From contig JAEZKF010000055.1 of NCBI GenBank assembly GCA_023415575.1, positions 1 through 64,000 of the forward strand: a stretch of DNA of 64,000 nucleotides. Direction: 5' to 3'. The DNA is from Bacillota bacterium. Lineage in GTDB: Bacteria > Bacillota > Clostridia > Oscillospirales > Ruminococcaceae. Shown one piece after another: positions 7,667 through 16,450 of this stretch. The first letter of the stretch is position 1. Every line of letters begins with the position of its first letter. The notes below the pieces were generated by a model. It did not search any database. It had not been told where the DNA came from and saw only the letters and a program-made list of their open reading frames with translations. Position numbers and translations under genes: made by a program.

Positions 7667-7941
7667 GTGTGCTGCTCCTTTCTGCTGCGAAAATAGTGTT
7701 AAAACTAAGACTAAAACGAAAAGTGATGACGGCGATGTCAGACTGTGCGCATACATGGTGCGTGCTACCAATTGTTTGTAAAACGCAGCGTCACCAAATT
7801 ATAATATCATAATTTATACGAAAAAACCACAACTTTTTCCCTTTATCTCGGCTGAAATGTAAAGTTATACAGAAAATAGATGGTTCAGGTTATTATTATA
7901 ACCTAAGGAAATCTCCGCACTTACATTTTCGTGTTTAGCCA

Positions 7942-7970
7942 TTGAAAAGCCCGTAAATGCTACTTATAAT
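7942..7970 (+). promoter_or_regulatory. Sigma-A promoter of the epimerase gene
   Basis: TTGAAA (7942-7947), a 17-base spacer and TATAAT (7965-7970) lie 34 bases before ATG 8004, whose SD is GGGAGGATG. The 336-base gap 7667-8003 holds this promoter and the leader of the divergent HD-GYP gene. I see nothing else in it. Confidence 0.65.
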
Positions 7971-8003
7971 GAAGCTATACACAATTGACTGGGAGGATGT
8001 TTT

Positions 8004-9029
8004 ATGAAGGCCTTACTCATCGGCGGAACCGGTACCATCAGTTTGTCTGTATCTCGTCTGTTAATCGAGCAAGGGTGGGAGCTGTACCTGCTCAACCGTG
8101 GCAAGCGCACTTCTGTCTTCCCAAGTGGAGCTATCCATATGCAGGGCGATATCAACGATGAGCCGTCCATTGCAAAACTGCTTGCAAACGAGCAGTTTGA
8201 TGTTGTTGCAGACTTTATTGCGTTTACTCCTGAGCATATAGAGCGCGACTACCGGTTGTTTGCGGGCAAAACCAGGCAGTTTATCTTTATCAGCTCCGCT
8301 TCGGCCTACCAAAAACCGCTTGCGCATTATCTTATCACAGAAAGTACCCCGCTTGCAAACCCCTATTGGCAGTATTCGCGGGATAAGATTGCGTGCGAAG
8401 ACCTTCTTATGCGCCTGTACCGGGAGCAGGGCTTTCCGATTACGGTTGTTCGCCCGAGCCACACCTATGATGAGCGCTCCATCCCGCTGGGGCTGCACGG
8501 CAAGAACGGCAGCTGGCAGGTGGCAAAGCGCATGCTCGAAGGCAAGCCGGTCATCATCCACGGCGACGGCACATCCCTGTGGACGCTTACCCATAGCACA
8601 GACTTTGCCAAGGGCTTTGTGGGGCTTATGGGCAACATTCACGCCATCGGTGAGAATGTACACATCACATCGGATGAATCGGTGACATGGAACCAAATCT
8701 ATGCCATCATCGCTTCGGCGCTTGGGGTGAAGCTTGATGCCGTCCATGTTGCCTCCGACTTCCTGTGCGCGTGCGGGGGAGAACGGTACGACTTCACCGG
8801 TTCCTTGCTCGGTGATAAGTCAAACTCTGTGGTGTTTGATAACTCCAAGCTCAAACGCCTTGTGCCGGGCTTTACTGCTACCGTTCGTGCAGACGAAGGG
8901 CTTACCCGCTCCATCCGACATTACCTAAATACACCGGAGCTTCAGAAAACCGACGACGAGTTTGACAGCTGGTGCGACCGCGTCATCGCAGCCCAGCGCG
9001 ATGCCTTTAAGCTGTTTAGTAATATGTAA
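8004..9029 (+). CDS. NAD-dependent epimerase/dehydratase family protein
   Basis: This 341-residue protein is an extended short-chain dehydrogenase. The N-terminal nucleotide-binding motif is LIGGTGTISLSVSRLL, the active-site Ser region is FISSASAYQKP, and YSRDKIACE carries the catalytic Y-x-x-x-K. The substrate-binding C-terminal half contains VVRPSHTYDERSIPLG. This pattern fits the atypical/extended NAD(P)-binding group related to CSP41 and sugar-nucleotide epimerases. No sugar-nucleotide gene lies next to it, so the substrate cannot be named. The SD GGGAGGATG supports the start. It appears monocistronic. Confidence 0.85.
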   Translation: MKALLIGGTGTISLSVSRLLIEQGWELYLLNRGKRTSVFPSGAIHMQGDINDEPSIAKLLANEQFDVVADFIAFTPEHIERDYRLFAGKTRQFIFISSASAYQKPLAHYLITESTPLANPYWQYSRDKIACEDLLMRLYREQGFPITVVRPSHTYDERSIPLGLHGKNGSWQVAKRMLEGKPVIIHGDGTSLWTLTHSTDFAKGFVGLMGNIHAIGENVHITSDESVTWNQIYAIIASALGVKLDAVHVASDFLCACGGERYDFTGSLLGDKSNSVVFDNSKLKRLVPGFTATVRADEGLTRSIRHYLNTPELQKTDDEFDSWCDRVIAAQRDAFKLFSNM

Positions 9030-9189
9030 TGATTTTGATGGAAATTTCTAATCGATAAAGATTGGATGACCGTCCTGTATAAATCATACAGTAAAATACC
9101 CATACTTGTCATTGCGCGTTAGTATTTGCATAACAGGAATTGACATAAAACGTTTGTGATTGGCACTTTTATTTTAATTCTATTAGTGG

Positions 9190-9238
9190 TATAATACATA
9201 AAGGTAATCATGACTTTTTGTCAATCAGTACCTTTATG
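9190..9238 (+). promoter_or_regulatory. Leader of murA1: -10 box and stem-loop
   Basis: TATAAT (9190-9195) has only a poor -35 (TTTTAT) upstream. Immediately after it, arms CATAAAGGTA and TACCTTTATG enclose an inner TGAC/GTCA stem. The hairpin ends about 75 bases before the TTG start and has no U-tract, so it is probably a 5' RNA structure. The rest of the gap 9030-9312 shows nothing I can assign. Confidence 0.45.
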
Positions 9239-9312
9239 GTCTTAGTTTCCTTGTTATCACAAGCAGTTGCGGCGACATCTCGTTGCACCGCTTATAAGGG
9301 GAGAGCAACTAA

Positions 9313-10599
9313 TTGGAGAAATTTGTAGTAACCGGTGGGAATCCACTTGTGGGCGAGGTGAGCATTAGCGGCGCAAAGAACGCTGCCGTTGCCATAATTC
9401 CCGCCACCATTTTAGCCGCCGCCCCCTGCGTACTTGAAAACGTACCCAATATTCGCGACACATCCATCATACTCAAGATTTTGCGAGAGATGGGTGCAAA
9501 CATCCGTTATCTCGATAAAACCACGGTTGAAATCGACACCACCAGAATCAACTCCCATGTTGTATCGTACGACCTAGCCCGTCATCTGCGCGCATCGTAC
9601 TATCTTTTGGGGGTACTTATCGGGCGCTTTGGCAAGGCGATGGTTCCACTGCCCGGCGGATGCTATTTCGGCGTACGTCCGATTGACCAGCACATCAAGG
9701 GCTTTGAGTCGCTGGGTGCCGAGGTTGATATCGTAAGCGGTGGTATTGTAAGTGTTCACTCCGACTCCTTAGTCGGTGCACCGGTGTTTTTGGATGTCGT
9801 TTCGGTAGGCGCAACAATGAACATCATGCTCGCGGCGGTTCGGGCCCCCGGGCTTACCGTTATAGAGAATGCGGCAAAGGAACCGCATATTGTAGATCTT
9901 GCAAACTTCCTTAACTCGATGGGCGCCGATGTGCGCGGCGCGGGCACCGATGTGATTAAGATACGCGGCGTACAGCGCTTACACGGTGCCAACTACTCCA
10001 TTATCCCCGACCAGATTGAGGCGGGCACCTATATGGTGGCTGCCGCTGCGACGCGCGGTGATGTCGTAGTTAAGAATGTTATACCCAAGCACCTTGAGCC
10101 GATAACCAACAAGCTCAGGAAGATGGGCGTAGAGATAACGGAGTATGACGAATCTGTGCATGTTAAACGCACGGGCGAGCTTGTTCGCACCAACGTTAAA
10201 ACCATGCCCCATCCCGGTTTCCCAACCGATATGCAGCCCCAGATGACAGCCCTGCTTACCCTTGCAAAGGGTACCAGCATCGTCACCGAAGGCGTATGGG
10301 ATAACCGCTTCCGCTATGTGGACGAGCTGCACCGCATGGGTGCGTCCATTCAGGTAGACGGCAAGGTTGCCGTGGTCGAGGGCAGAGGCTACCTGACCGG
10401 TGCGCCGGTCAAGGCCACCGATTTGCGAGCAGGTGCTGCGCTTGTGATTGCTGCGCTTGCGGCGGAAGGCGTAACTGAGATCGAGGATATCCACCATGTG
10501 GAGCGCGGCTACGAGGAGATGGAGAAAAAGCTTCGTATGCTGGGCGCAGACATCAAGAAGATTGAAATCCCCGGCGAGGCGCTGCCCGCAGCCCTATAG
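9313..10599 (+). CDS. murA: UDP-N-acetylglucosamine 1-carboxyvinyltransferase (first copy)
   Basis: This 428-residue MurA catalyses the first committed step of peptidoglycan synthesis, transferring enolpyruvate from PEP to UDP-GlcNAc in the cytosol. It has the N-terminal SISGAKNAAVAIIPA segment, the active-site loop PLPGGCYFGVRPIDQH with the catalytic Cys that fosfomycin alkylates, and PHPGFPTDMQPQ near residue 305. The start is TTG 9313 behind AGGGGAGAG. A second full-length murA sits in the dcw cluster at 39.2 kb. Two MurA enzymes are usual in low-GC Firmicutes. This copy stands alone with its own promoter region and hairpin leader. Confidence 0.95.
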   Translation: MEKFVVTGGNPLVGEVSISGAKNAAVAIIPATILAAAPCVLENVPNIRDTSIILKILREMGANIRYLDKTTVEIDTTRINSHVVSYDLARHLRASYYLLGVLIGRFGKAMVPLPGGCYFGVRPIDQHIKGFESLGAEVDIVSGGIVSVHSDSLVGAPVFLDVVSVGATMNIMLAAVRAPGLTVIENAAKEPHIVDLANFLNSMGADVRGAGTDVIKIRGVQRLHGANYSIIPDQIEAGTYMVAAAATRGDVVVKNVIPKHLEPITNKLRKMGVEITEYDESVHVKRTGELVRTNVKTMPHPGFPTDMQPQMTALLTLAKGTSIVTEGVWDNRFRYVDELHRMGASIQVDGKVAVVEGRGYLTGAPVKATDLRAGAALVIAALAAEGVTEIEDIHHVERGYEEMEKKLRMLGADIKKIEIPGEALPAAL

Positions 10600-10612
10600 A
10601 ATAGCAACGAAC

Positions 10613-10642
10613 AAGGACCGGGCTCAAAAAGCTTTGGTCCTT
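10613..10642 (+). terminator. Possible terminator after murA1
   Basis: Arms AAGGACC (10613-10619) and GGTCCTT (10636-10642) with an AGCT-containing loop end 43 bases after the murA stop codon. The tail TTGACATATTATTTTGG is only moderately T-rich. Confidence 0.5.
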
Positions 10643-10751
10643 TGACATATTATTTTGGTTTTTCATAGGCGGTGCCGCCTTTGGATGGCTCTGCCGTCTT
10701 GCAAATATGAAGGTTAATGCAGCGATTAAGCATTAAAGAAGGGTGACAACA

Positions 10752-11192
10752 ATGGAAGCAGACCTCATTATCCGCCCGGCAGTCTTAGAAGATGCCGATG
10801 CTCTTTATGAAATCAACCGCGATGCGCTTGGCTATGACTTCCCCTTAGAACAGACCCGCACACGCCTTGAATATATACTTGCCACCGGACGTGATCGTGT
10901 GTTTGTGGCGGAGCTTAGCGGGCGTGTAGTCGGGTACATTCATTCAGCCGATTACGACTGCATCTACCAGCCCCCGCTTAAGAACATCCTTGCCCTTGCG
11001 GTAAGGGAGGAGGCGCGCGGTAAGGGTGTAGGAAAAGCACTGATTACTGCGGCTGAGGACTGGGCAAAGGCAAGCGGCTGCAAGGGTGTGCGGCTTGTAT
11101 CGGGGTTTAACCGCATGGGCGCACACGGCTTTTATCTTGCCTGCGGCTATACCGACCGCAAAAACCAAAAGAACTTTATAAAAATCTTCTAA
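10752..11192 (+). CDS. GNAT family N-acetyltransferase
   Basis: This 146-residue single-domain GNAT protein has LALAVREEARGKGVGKALITAAEDWA, the acetyl-CoA pyrophosphate-binding R-G-K-G-V-G motif, and a C-terminal HGFYLACGYTDRKNQKNFIK. The YxxxGYxxRKxxxxF ending is typical of the subgroup acting on small amines. AAGAAGGG lies upstream of ATG 10752. A GTG nine bases earlier overlaps that SD and is rejected. The gene ends 31 bases before the WalJ-like gene and may share its transcript. Confidence 0.85.
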   Translation: MEADLIIRPAVLEDADALYEINRDALGYDFPLEQTRTRLEYILATGRDRVFVAELSGRVVGYIHSADYDCIYQPPLKNILALAVREEARGKGVGKALITAAEDWAKASGCKGVRLVSGFNRMGAHGFYLACGYTDRKNQKNFIKIF

Positions 11193-11223
11193 CACATTTC
11201 ATCAATTGAAAGGATGTGCCCGA

Positions 11224-12015
11224 ATGGCAATGGTATGCCCGCTTTACAGCGGCAGCAGCGGCAACGCCACCTTTGTGGGCAATAGCGACGGCGGTATTCT
11301 GGTGGATGTTGGCGTAAGCTGCAAGGCGGTCAGAACCGGACTCGAGAGCATCGGACAACGTCTGGAGAACATACGCGCTATCTTCATTACCCATGAACAT
11401 ATCGACCACATCAAGGGCTTAAAGATTATACTCAAAAACTATCGTATCCCGCTGTATGCCTCGGCGGGGACACTTGACTTTCTGGACCGGAACGACTACC
11501 TCCCGCCCGGATGCGAGGTTTCGATCGTAAGCCCCGAGGGTCAATACATAGAGGATATGTGCATTACGCCCTTTCACACCCCGCATGACGCAGCCGAGAG
11601 CATGGGTTATTCCATTCTAACCGCCAATGACAGACGCATCTGCATCGCCACCGACCTTGGCTTTGTCACCGAAGAGGTGCGCCAAAACCTGTACGGCAGC
11701 GATCTGGTGGTTTTAGAATCCAACTACGACAAGCGGATGCTCGAATGCGGGTCATACCCCTATTACCTCAAACGCCGCATCTTGGGCCAAACGGGGCATC
11801 TTTCCAACGAGCATTGTGCCGAGGAGCTGTGCTTTTTAGCCCTAAACGGTACAACGCGCTTTTTTCTTGCCCACCTAAGCCAGGAGAACAACGTGCCTGA
11901 GCTTGCCCTGCAAACGGCAAAGGCGGCGCTATCAAACGGCGGGTTTGAATTCGGCACGGACTACCTGCTGGAGGTAGCAAGCCGCAACTCCCCCAGCCGC
12001 CCCATGCTGCTATGA
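11224..12015 (+). CDS. MBL-fold metallo-hydrolase, WalJ/YycJ-like
   Basis: This 263-residue metallo-beta-lactamase-fold protein has the opening VCPLYSGSSGNATFVG, the metal-binding motif THEHIDHIKG (HxHxDH), a further ligand in PFHTPHDA, and ATDLGFVTEE. Family members related to YycJ are thought to act in coordination of cell-wall growth or on nucleic acids, with limited direct evidence. ATG 11224 is chosen because AAAGGATG precedes it, although a TTG at 11206 is in frame. rlmH follows after 18 bases. In many Firmicutes yycJ and rlmH lie together, so the pair is probably the conserved arrangement without the walRK genes. Confidence 0.9.
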   Translation: MAMVCPLYSGSSGNATFVGNSDGGILVDVGVSCKAVRTGLESIGQRLENIRAIFITHEHIDHIKGLKIILKNYRIPLYASAGTLDFLDRNDYLPPGCEVSIVSPEGQYIEDMCITPFHTPHDAAESMGYSILTANDRRICIATDLGFVTEEVRQNLYGSDLVVLESNYDKRMLECGSYPYYLKRRILGQTGHLSNEHCAEELCFLALNGTTRFFLAHLSQENNVPELALQTAKAALSNGGFEFGTDYLLEVASRNSPSRPMLL

Positions 12016-12033
12016 GAAAATGAGGAATTGCAG

Positions 12034-12516
12034 ATGATGAATGTTACGCTTTTGTGCGTAGGCAAGCTCAAGGAGGATTACCTGCGCGCAGCGTGTGCGG
12101 AATATCAAAAGCGCCTAGGCGCATTCTGCCGGCTTTCGGTTATAGAGATAGCCGAATCAAGGCTTTCGGACCGTCCTTCACAAGCGCAGATTGACGCAGC
12201 CCTTATTGAGGAAGGCGAGCGAATTTTAGCAAAGCTACCTGCGAATACGTATCCGGTCGCGTTGTGCATAGAAGGGCAGAAGATGTCAAGCGAGCAGCTT
12301 GCTGTAAATATCGCTTCACTTGCGGCAAACGGAACAAGCTCGCTTGCCTTTATTATCGGCGGGTCGTTTGGACTCAGTGACGAGGTAAAGTCCGCCTGCA
12401 GGCTGCGGCTTTCGATGTCCGATATGACCTTTGCCCATCAGCTTGCCCGCGTGATGCTGCTTGAGCAGATATACCGCGCCTTTTCCATCAACGCAAATAC
12501 CAAATACCATAAATAG
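12034..12516 (+). CDS. rlmH: 23S rRNA (pseudouridine1915-N3)-methyltransferase RlmH
   Basis: This SPOUT-family protein of about 160 residues methylates pseudouridine 1915 in helix 69 of 23S rRNA on assembled 70S ribosomes. The diagnostic SAM-binding knot is AFIIGGSFGLSDEVKSACRLRLSMSDMTFAHQLARVMLLEQIYRAF, and the conserved C-terminus ends NTKYHK. The length is the usual family length. The start is ATG 12034 behind TGAGGAA; ATG 12037 and TTG 12028 are alternatives that change little. The gene is placed after the WalJ-like gene. Confidence 0.95.
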   Translation: MMNVTLLCVGKLKEDYLRAACAEYQKRLGAFCRLSVIEIAESRLSDRPSQAQIDAALIEEGERILAKLPANTYPVALCIEGQKMSSEQLAVNIASLAANGTSSLAFIIGGSFGLSDEVKSACRLRLSMSDMTFAHQLARVMLLEQIYRAFSINANTKYHK

Positions 12517-12553
12517 CACCAGTCCAACATGACAGCTTCGGGGTGATGACAGC

Positions 12554-14088
12554 TTGTTTGCAAGGCTTGACAGCATTGGATTGTTCGGTGTGGATGCCTA
12601 CGGTGTGAGCGTCGAGGCAGACGTTTCGCGCGGGATGCCCTCATTTGACGTAGTGGGCCTGCCCGATGCTTCGGTTCGCGAAGCCGTGACCGCGTCCGCG
12701 CAGCGGCAAAGAACAACGGCTACGAGGTTCCCTTAGGCCGCATAACAGTTAATCTGGCGCCCGCCGATATCAAAAAGGCTGGGCCCTTATACGACCTGCC
12801 CATCCTGCTCAGTATTTTGTACGCGTCGGGTGCAATCTCTTTGCCGGACGTCAAGACCGCCTATATCGGCGAGCTTTCTCTTTCCGGCGAAGTAAAGGCA
12901 GTTAACGGCGTTTTGCCTATGGCGATTTTTGCGCGCGAAAGCGGCTTTAAACGCCTGTTTATCCCCGCCGATAACGCCGCTGAGGCCTCGGCGGTAGATG
13001 GAATCGACATCTACGCGGTAACGCGTTTTACCGATATACTTGAGTTTTTATCCGGCGAGCGTGTGCTCACACCGGTTTCACAGCAGCAGTTTACCTACCC
13101 GCCAGAGCCCGAGTTCTTGGATTTTGCCGACGTAAAGGGTCAGCAGGGGGCAAAACGAGCTCTGGAGGTCGCCGCGGCCGGCGGGCATAACGTAATCTTA
13201 GTCGGCTCCCCGGGCGCGGGAAAAAGTATGCTCGCAAAGCGTCTGCCCGGCATTTTACCCGACATGACCTTTGACGAAGCCATCCAAGTGACAAAGCTGC
13301 ATTCAATTGCGGGTTTACTGCCCAAGGGTCAGCCGATGATTCGCACACGGCCCTTCCGCTCGCCCCACCACACCGTATCTCCTGCTGCCCTGTCGGGCGG
13401 CGGCAGTATCCCAAAGCCGGGCGAGATCTCGATTGCTCACTGCGGTGTGCTTTTCCTAGACGAACTGCCCGAGTTTTCCCGCGTAGCCATAGAGGTCATG
13501 CGCCAGCCCATCGAGGACGGCAAGGTGACCATCGCCCGCGTAAACGGCACATTATCCTATCCCTGTTCCATTATGCTGGTTGCGGCGATGAACCCCTGTC
13601 CCTGCGGCTTTTTCGGCCACCCCACGCGTCCGTGCAGGTGCTCCGAAAAGGCGGTGGCAAGCTACCTTTCGCGTATCTCCGGGCCATTGCTCGATCGGCT
13701 TGATATTCATTGCGAGGTCATGCCGGTGGAGTACTCATCCTTATCCGGCGCGGGCGGGCAGGAGGAAAGCTCCTCGGCCATCCGAGAGCGGGTTAACCGT
13801 GCCCGTATGATTGCGCAGTCTCGCTGCGAAAAAACCGGCGCCACCTGCAACGCACACCTGCCAGACGGTGTTTTAACCGAGGTGTGCGTCCTGACAGACG
13901 ATGCAAGACGTCTGCTTGAGCGTTCCTTCGAGCGGCTTGGCTTGTCTGCGCGTGCCCATAACCGCATTTTGAAGGTTGCCCGCACCATTGCAGACCTCGA
14001 TGAAAGCGAAAAGATTGACTCGCGCCACATCTCCGAGGCTATCCAGTACCGCAGCCTTGATAGAAAGTACTGGCAGCAAAGGCCGTGA
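12554..14088 (+). pseudogene. YifB/ComM-like Mg-chelatase-fold ATPase, frameshifted
   Basis: The product would be a protein of about 510 residues with an N-terminal Lon-protease-like domain, a Mg-chelatase AAA+ domain (Walker A GSPGAGKSMLAKRLPG, then RPFRSPHHT and FLDELPEFSR) and a C-terminal domain. ComM-type proteins are hexameric helicases that promote branch migration in natural transformation. The reading frame breaks near 12690. The frame from TTG 12554 reads PDASVREAVT and then runs to a stop at 12736. The frame that continues (VRAAAKNNGYEVPLGRITVNLAPADI) is open from 12694 to 14088. One missing C in gtgac-cgcg restores the family sequence. It is either a single-base sequencing error or a fresh inactivating deletion. 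All downstream motifs are intact. Confidence 0.85.
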
Positions 14089-14130
14089 GTTGAATGTAAC
14101 GCATAAGCCGATATAAAGGAGGATTTCCCA

Positions 14131-14427
14131 ATGGTAAAACACATCGTATTCTGGAACTTCAAAGACAGCCACGAAGGCATGGACAAAAAGCAGATTATCA
14201 GCAAGGTCAAACATGACCTTGAGGCGCTGGTAGACGTTGTGCCCGGTTTACTCCGTGCTGAGGTCGGCACCGGCTTTAACCCAAACGGCTATGATTGCTG
14301 CCTCTACTCGGAGTTTGAGTCTATAAAGGCGCTTGAGGATTACCAAGTCCACCCCGACCACCAAAAAGTAAAGGATTTTGTCGCAACCGTGGTCGTATCA
14401 CGCGTGGTTTGTGATTACGAGGTTTAA
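14131..14427 (+). CDS. Dabb (stress-responsive A/B barrel) domain protein
   Basis: This 98-residue protein starts MVKHIVFWNFKD and contains VDVVPGLLRAEVGTGFNPNGYDCCLYSEFESIKALEDYQVHPDHQKVKDFV, the typical dimeric alpha/beta-barrel pattern with the HP-DHQKVKDF segment. The family is small and mostly of unknown function, with ferredoxin-like dimers related to monooxygenases and polyketide cyclases. AAGGAGGA is the SD. A strong terminator follows directly. Confidence 0.9.
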   Translation: MVKHIVFWNFKDSHEGMDKKQIISKVKHDLEALVDVVPGLLRAEVGTGFNPNGYDCCLYSEFESIKALEDYQVHPDHQKVKDFVATVVVSRVVCDYEV

Positions 14428-14440
14428 ACAACACTTTAGC

Positions 14441-14470
14441 AAAAAAAGGCGGGTGAACACCCGCCTTTTT
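14441..14470 (+). terminator. Bidirectional intrinsic terminator
   Basis: AAAAAGGCGGGTG and CACCCGCCTTTTT meet around a 2-3 base loop. There is a T-run on the plus strand and an A-run before the stem, so it can also serve the convergent minus-strand YhhN gene. Confidence 0.9.
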
Positions 14471-14509
14471 CTATGCAGATTTTGGATAAAAGGGTATAAC
14501 CTATGTGGG

Positions 14510-15190
14510 CTAAACATATAGAATACTCAGCGCAAACATAAGCTGCGCAAGATAGTATGTAATCGTAACCCCTGCTGCTACTGGCTTGCTGTGCCGACAG
14601 GGCGGGTAGAAGTTTTTAAGCGTCAGCAGAAAGTCTGAAATAACAAACAGCGTGCCGCCGCTTGCAAGCAGCAGGGCGACTAGAGAGCCTCCTCCCGAAT
14701 ACCATACCGAAAGCGCCTTGGTGAGCATAAACAGGATAGCCGCAAGGTAAAGCGTACACGGCAAGGTGTACCGCTCAAAATCAAGGCGCAGTGTGGAAAA
14801 AACAAGGGATATGCTTGTAAACAAAAAGCAGAAAACCACAGGGTCGATGGCCGCGAGCGGCGCAAGCAGCATGAATGCCGCTGAATACAGGCAATGAGCT
14901 GCAAAAAAGGCACTGGCCCCGCAAATAAGCGCCACCTTTGCGTTTGCATCCCAGTGGCGTTGCATCTGGATAAAGACATCTCCCACTAGCGAGCAAAAAA
15001 AGGCACACAGCATCAGTAAAAAGTAGACCCGGTTACCCTGAGCTTTTAAAAAGCAAGCACAGGCAATCAGTATAAACAGTGTGCTTGTTGCCGCCTTTAA
15101 GGCAAGCTGAGCCGCAAACCCCTCCCGCAGAGAACGGCGCGTATACAGAATGAGTGATACCCCGTACAGGATGCACAGAAGGATTATCAT
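14510..15190 (-). CDS. YhhN family membrane protein (lysoplasmalogenase-like)
   Basis: This 226-residue protein has about eight hydrophobic segments. The YhhN/TMEM86 hallmarks are the paired acidic residues in membrane context: FFCSLVGDVFIQM in the middle and GGTLFVISDFLLTL near the C-terminus. Eukaryotic TMEM86B hydrolyses lysoplasmalogen vinyl-ether lipids. Clostridia make plasmalogens, so a lipid role is plausible but unproven. The gene is alone on the minus strand and converges on the Dabb gene. Confidence 0.82.
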   Translation of the reverse strand: MIILLCILYGVSLILYTRRSLREGFAAQLALKAATSTLFILIACACFLKAQGNRVYFLLMLCAFFCSLVGDVFIQMQRHWDANAKVALICGASAFFAAHCLYSAAFMLLAPLAAIDPVVFCFLFTSISLVFSTLRLDFERYTLPCTLYLAAILFMLTKALSVWYSGGGSLVALLLASGGTLFVISDFLLTLKNFYPPCRHSKPVAAGVTITYYLAQLMFALSILYV

Positions 15191-15326
15191 GGTACACCGC
15201 CTTTCGCAAGGATGCCTATCTAATTATACCATATATTTTGGGTTATATTCCGTATATTACCTCATTCGCTTGTAAAGTCGCAAAATAGTTAGGAGAAATG
15301 AATTTTCTATTTTTTCGTTAAAATAA

Positions 15327-15355
15327 TTGCATCAATTAGGGGGAATTGGTACACT
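15327..15355 (+). promoter_or_regulatory. Candidate promoter of the ABC transporter operon
   Basis: TTGCAT (15327-15332), a 17-base spacer and TACACT (15350-15355). The 80-base leader that follows folds with GGTCAC (15371-15376) against GTGACC (15413-15418) and an inner CCCG/CGGG hairpin, ending just before the SD AAGGA. Confidence 0.45.
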
Positions 15356-15442
15356 TAATATATTGGAGTCGGTCACAGCTAGCCCGGTAAACGGGTGTTT
15401 TGCAGACAAGCCGTGACCCAAAGAAAGGACAAGGATCGAATC

Positions 15443-16450
15443 TTGAGCTTTATACAGATACGGAATCTGCGCAAGGTTTATCGCATCGGAAGCGAAAAGG
15501 TCGTTGCGCTGGACGACATCAATCTGGATATCGAGCGCGGCGAGATACTGTGCATACTGGGTACCTCGGGTTCGGGTAAATCCACTCTGCTCAATATGCT
15601 CGCAGGGCTTGAAAAGCCGACGCGCGGCACCATCCAGATTGGAAAATCGGATATCACAAAGCTGTCGGAGAACAAGCTCGCTTTGTTTCGGCAAAAGCAC
15701 ATCGGGTTTATCTTTCAGTCCTACAACCTGATGCCATCGCTTACCGCCCTTGAAAACGTCGCCATGCCCCTGATGTTCCGGGGAATGAGCAAGTCAAAGC
15801 GCAACCGTCTTGCGATGAAAATGCTCACCGAGGTGGGGCTCAAAAACAGAGCAAAGCACAAGCCGACGCAGATGTCCGGCGGTCAGCAGCAGCGCGTAGG
15901 CATTGCGCGCGCTTTTGTGGCAAAGCCGAAGATTGTTTTTGCAGACGAGCCTACCGGAAACCTTGACACCAAAACGACCCTTGACGTCATGAACCTCATG
16001 GTCACCATGTCGCGCGAGAACAAACAGACCTTCATCCTTGTTACGCACGATAAGGAGATTAGCCTGTTTGCCGACCGCGTGATACATATCATTGACGGAC
16101 GCATCGAGAGCGACGAAAAGGTCACACCCGAGCAGCGCGAGGCCCTAAACGCCCAGCTTGCTGAGATTGCGGCGGAAAAGGAGCAGCTTGCAATCAAGGA
16201 GGCCGAGGAGCGTGAGATGCGCAAGCAAAAGCGCGCCGAGGCAAAGCTTAAAAAGAAGCAAAAAGGCAAGAAGTCCGCTAGACAAGACCAAGACAGCGCA
16301 AAGCCTCCAGCCAAGGAAAAGCGCAAAAGGCCGGTACTGTTTCAAAAGCGGACAAAGCAGACAGAAAACATCGGCGCCGATGCCGAAGCAACTACCACAA
16401 ACGACACAAACGAGCGGGGAGAGGTTACAAATGAACAGATGCAGAAATAA
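15443..16450 (+). CDS. ABC transporter ATP-binding protein, MacB/LolD-like, with charged C-terminal extension
   Basis: This 335-residue protein has a complete nucleotide-binding domain in the first 225 residues: Walker A GTSGSGKST, Q-loop FQSYNLMP, signature MSGGQQQRVGIARA, Walker B IVFADEPTGNLD and the H-loop THD. The class is that of MacB/LolD-type transporters that work with FtsX-fold permeases. The last 110 residues are unusual: a Lys/Glu-rich predicted coiled coil (AEEREMRKQKRAEAKLKKK and onward) and a polar tail. The start is TTG 15443 with AAGGA at 15431-15435; the frame upstream to 15395 has no SD. It overlaps the next gene by 20 bases, so translation is probably coupled. Confidence 0.9.
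   Translation: MSFIQIRNLRKVYRIGSEKVVALDDINLDIERGEILCILGTSGSGKSTLLNMLAGLEKPTRGTIQIGKSDITKLSENKLALFRQKHIGFIFQSYNLMPSLTALENVAMPLMFRGMSKSKRNRLAMKMLTEVGLKNRAKHKPTQMSGGQQQRVGIARAFVAKPKIVFADEPTGNLDTKTTLDVMNLMVTMSRENKQTFILVTHDKEISLFADRVIHIIDGRIESDEKVTPEQREALNAQLAEIAAEKEQLAIKEAEEREMRKQKRAEAKLKKKQKGKKSARQDQDSAKPPAKEKRKRPVLFQKRTKQTENIGADAEATTTNDTNERGEVTNEQMQK

Noticed and set aside
10602..10737. Hydrophobic reading frame after murA1 (IGGAAFGWLCRLANMKVN)
   Set aside because: No ATG, GTG or TTG start before the hydrophobic part and no SD; perhaps a decayed gene, but not supportable.
16158..16430. Extended N-terminus of the surface protein
   Set aside because: It lies wholly inside the ATPase gene in another frame; signal peptide and SD fix the start at 16431.
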